In this document: piece after piece, positions 22,950 to 23,731 of the stretch
Position numbering within the stretch: position 1 is the stretch's first letter
How the letters are laid out: each line of letters opens with the position of its first letter
Made by a program: the position numbers and the translations under genes
The notes under the pieces: generated by a model
Databases searched by the model: none
Told to the model about the DNA's origin: nothing
Seen by the model: the letters and a program-made list of their open reading frames with translations, nothing else
Origin: Promethearchaeota archaeon
GTDB lineage: Archaea; Asgardarchaeota; Lokiarchaeia; Sigynarchaeales; SOKP01
Reading direction: 5' to 3'
Length of the DNA stretch: 23,731 bases
Assembly (NCBI GenBank): GCA_004524515.1
Contig: SDNV01000032.1
Span: forward strand, 1-23,731

Positions 22950-23080
22950 TCTAAGGTGAAATTAAAATAAGGCTTTTTTAAAGGTTCTAAATATTTATAT
23001 ATATCTTTTAGTTTAAAGATTATATATTCATAAAGATTTTTAGAATCTTATTTTTTAGACCATTATCGGAAATTAAATAA
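22950..23080. promoter_or_regulatory. Divergent promoter region of the acetyltransferase and the right-hand transporter
   Basis: A symmetric TATA-rich stretch, TTTATATATATC (about 22994-23005), could serve either direction; a further TATATATTC lies near 23024. No coding potential is seen. Confidence 0.35.
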
Positions 23081-23731
23081 ATGACCAGTTACAATGGACT
23101 AAATAGGGAGAAAACTTTCAACTCGTTATGGTTTCTAATTTTCATGATTTATTTTTGTTATGGAATCATGCCTGTAAATATTGATAATTTATTAATCAAT
23201 CTCCCTGGAACTACAAAATTAGGAATTGGTATATGTTCAGCTTCATTTTTACTTATAACTTCTATTAGTTTAATATTTTTCGGGTATTATGAAGACAAAA
23301 TAATAGAAATGAAGATTAGAAAAAAAATTTTTGTATGTTCCAATTTTCTATGGGTAATGGCCTATGGTTTAATTTCTATTTCAATAAATTTTCATTTTTA
23401 TTTATTTTTTACAATAATTGCAGCTATTGGTGTTGGAGCATTTATCCCATTAGGATTTTCTATAATCGGAGATTTTTATTCACCAAAAAATCGTGGGAAA
23501 AAGTATGGTTCCATTCATTTTAGTTTAACTCTTGGTACTGGCATGGGAATTATTTTCGGTGGATTATTAGGAAATTATGGAGGCCCAAATGGATGGAGAT
23601 TTGCTTATGCGATAGGTTTCGTTTTTGGATTAATAGTTTTAATAAACTATTTTTTAAAAGGAATGGATCCAAAACGTGGAATGGCTGAACCAGAGTTTAA
23701 AGATTTTAAAGAAGATTTTATTTATGATTAC
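23081..23731 (+). CDS. Major-facilitator transporter, N-terminal part (cut by the right edge)
   Basis: The first 217 codons of an MFS protein from an ATG at 23081, open to the window end. Six hydrophobic segments can be traced. After the fourth there is GDFYSPKNRGKKYG, resembling the motif between helices 4 and 5 of drug/organic-anion type MFS transporters, and GGPNGWRFAY follows the fifth. These marks differ from the GPH proteins in the window, so it belongs to another MFS branch (Spns-like or organic-acid type by appearance). The substrate is unknown. Export of a sulfonate end product is only a speculation. Confidence 0.8.
   Translation, partial: MTSYNGLNREKTFNSLWFLIFMIYFCYGIMPVNIDNLLINLPGTTKLGIGICSASFLLITSISLIFFGYYEDKIIEMKIRKKIFVCSNFLWVMAYGLISISINFHFYLFFTIIAAIGVGAFIPLGFSIIGDFYSPKNRGKKYGSIHFSLTLGTGMGIIFGGLLGNYGGPNGWRFAYAIGFVFGLIVLINYFLKGMDPKRGMAEPEFKDFKEDFIYDY

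Noticed and set aside
1..23731. CRISPR arrays, tRNA or rRNA genes, transposases, defence genes
   Set aside because: No regular repeat-spacer pattern, no recognisable RNA gene and no transposase or nuclease families were found on either strand.

Overview
The window is AT-rich DNA that reads as archaeal. Several genes are preceded by TATA-type boxes (TTTATATAG, TTTTTATAG) with no bacterial -35/-10 pairs. A few starts carry GGAG-type ribosome sites, and poly-T tracts follow many genes. The style of the transporters and the large transporter expansion resemble Asgard (Promethearchaeota, Lokiarchaeia-like) genomes, but that placement is an impression from memory and cannot be shown from this sequence. 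I see no tRNA, rRNA, CRISPR array or insertion sequence.

Layout. (1) 1-5474, minus strand: a probable sulfoquinovose (SQ) catabolic operon read leftward. It holds a GPH-family sugar symporter, a sulfofructose-type transaldolase, an L-fucose-isomerase-like sugar isomerase, and a family 31 glycoside hydrolase of the YihQ sulfoquinovosidase type that runs off the left edge. (2) 4065-15573: a tandem array of seven GPH symporters of about 466 residues, four on the minus strand and three on the plus strand, diverging from a shared control region at 10692-11027. They fall into two close pairs on the minus strand, and one pair plus a singleton on the plus strand. (3) 15675-17302, plus strand: an amidohydrolase and a NagB-fold protein, 2 bases apart. 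(4) 17351-20802, minus strand: a metallo-beta-lactamase-fold hydrolase and a GH2 beta-mannosidase. Another, more distant GPH symporter (20920-22290) diverges from them. (5) 22410-23731: a GNAT acetyltransferase and the start of a major-facilitator transporter of another family, cut by the right edge.

How it may work. The genes fit uptake of sulfoquinovosides by GPH symporters, cleavage by the GH31 enzyme to free SQ, isomerisation to 6-deoxy-6-sulfofructose, and transaldolase transfer of a three-carbon ketol unit to glyceraldehyde-3-phosphate. That yields fructose-6-phosphate and sulfolactaldehyde. This is the sulfo-TAL branch of sulfoglycolysis, described in Firmicutes; an archaeal version would be the most interesting content here. 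The step that disposes of sulfolactaldehyde is not in the window and may lie past the left edge. The rest of the locus suggests a wider glycan and sugar-scavenging island.

Main cautions: the GH31 enzyme has Gln where the sulfonate-binding Arg of E. coli YihQ (Arg301) is expected, and the NagB-like protein lacks residues expected for phosphosugar binding. All comparisons with reference proteins were made from memory, without a database search.
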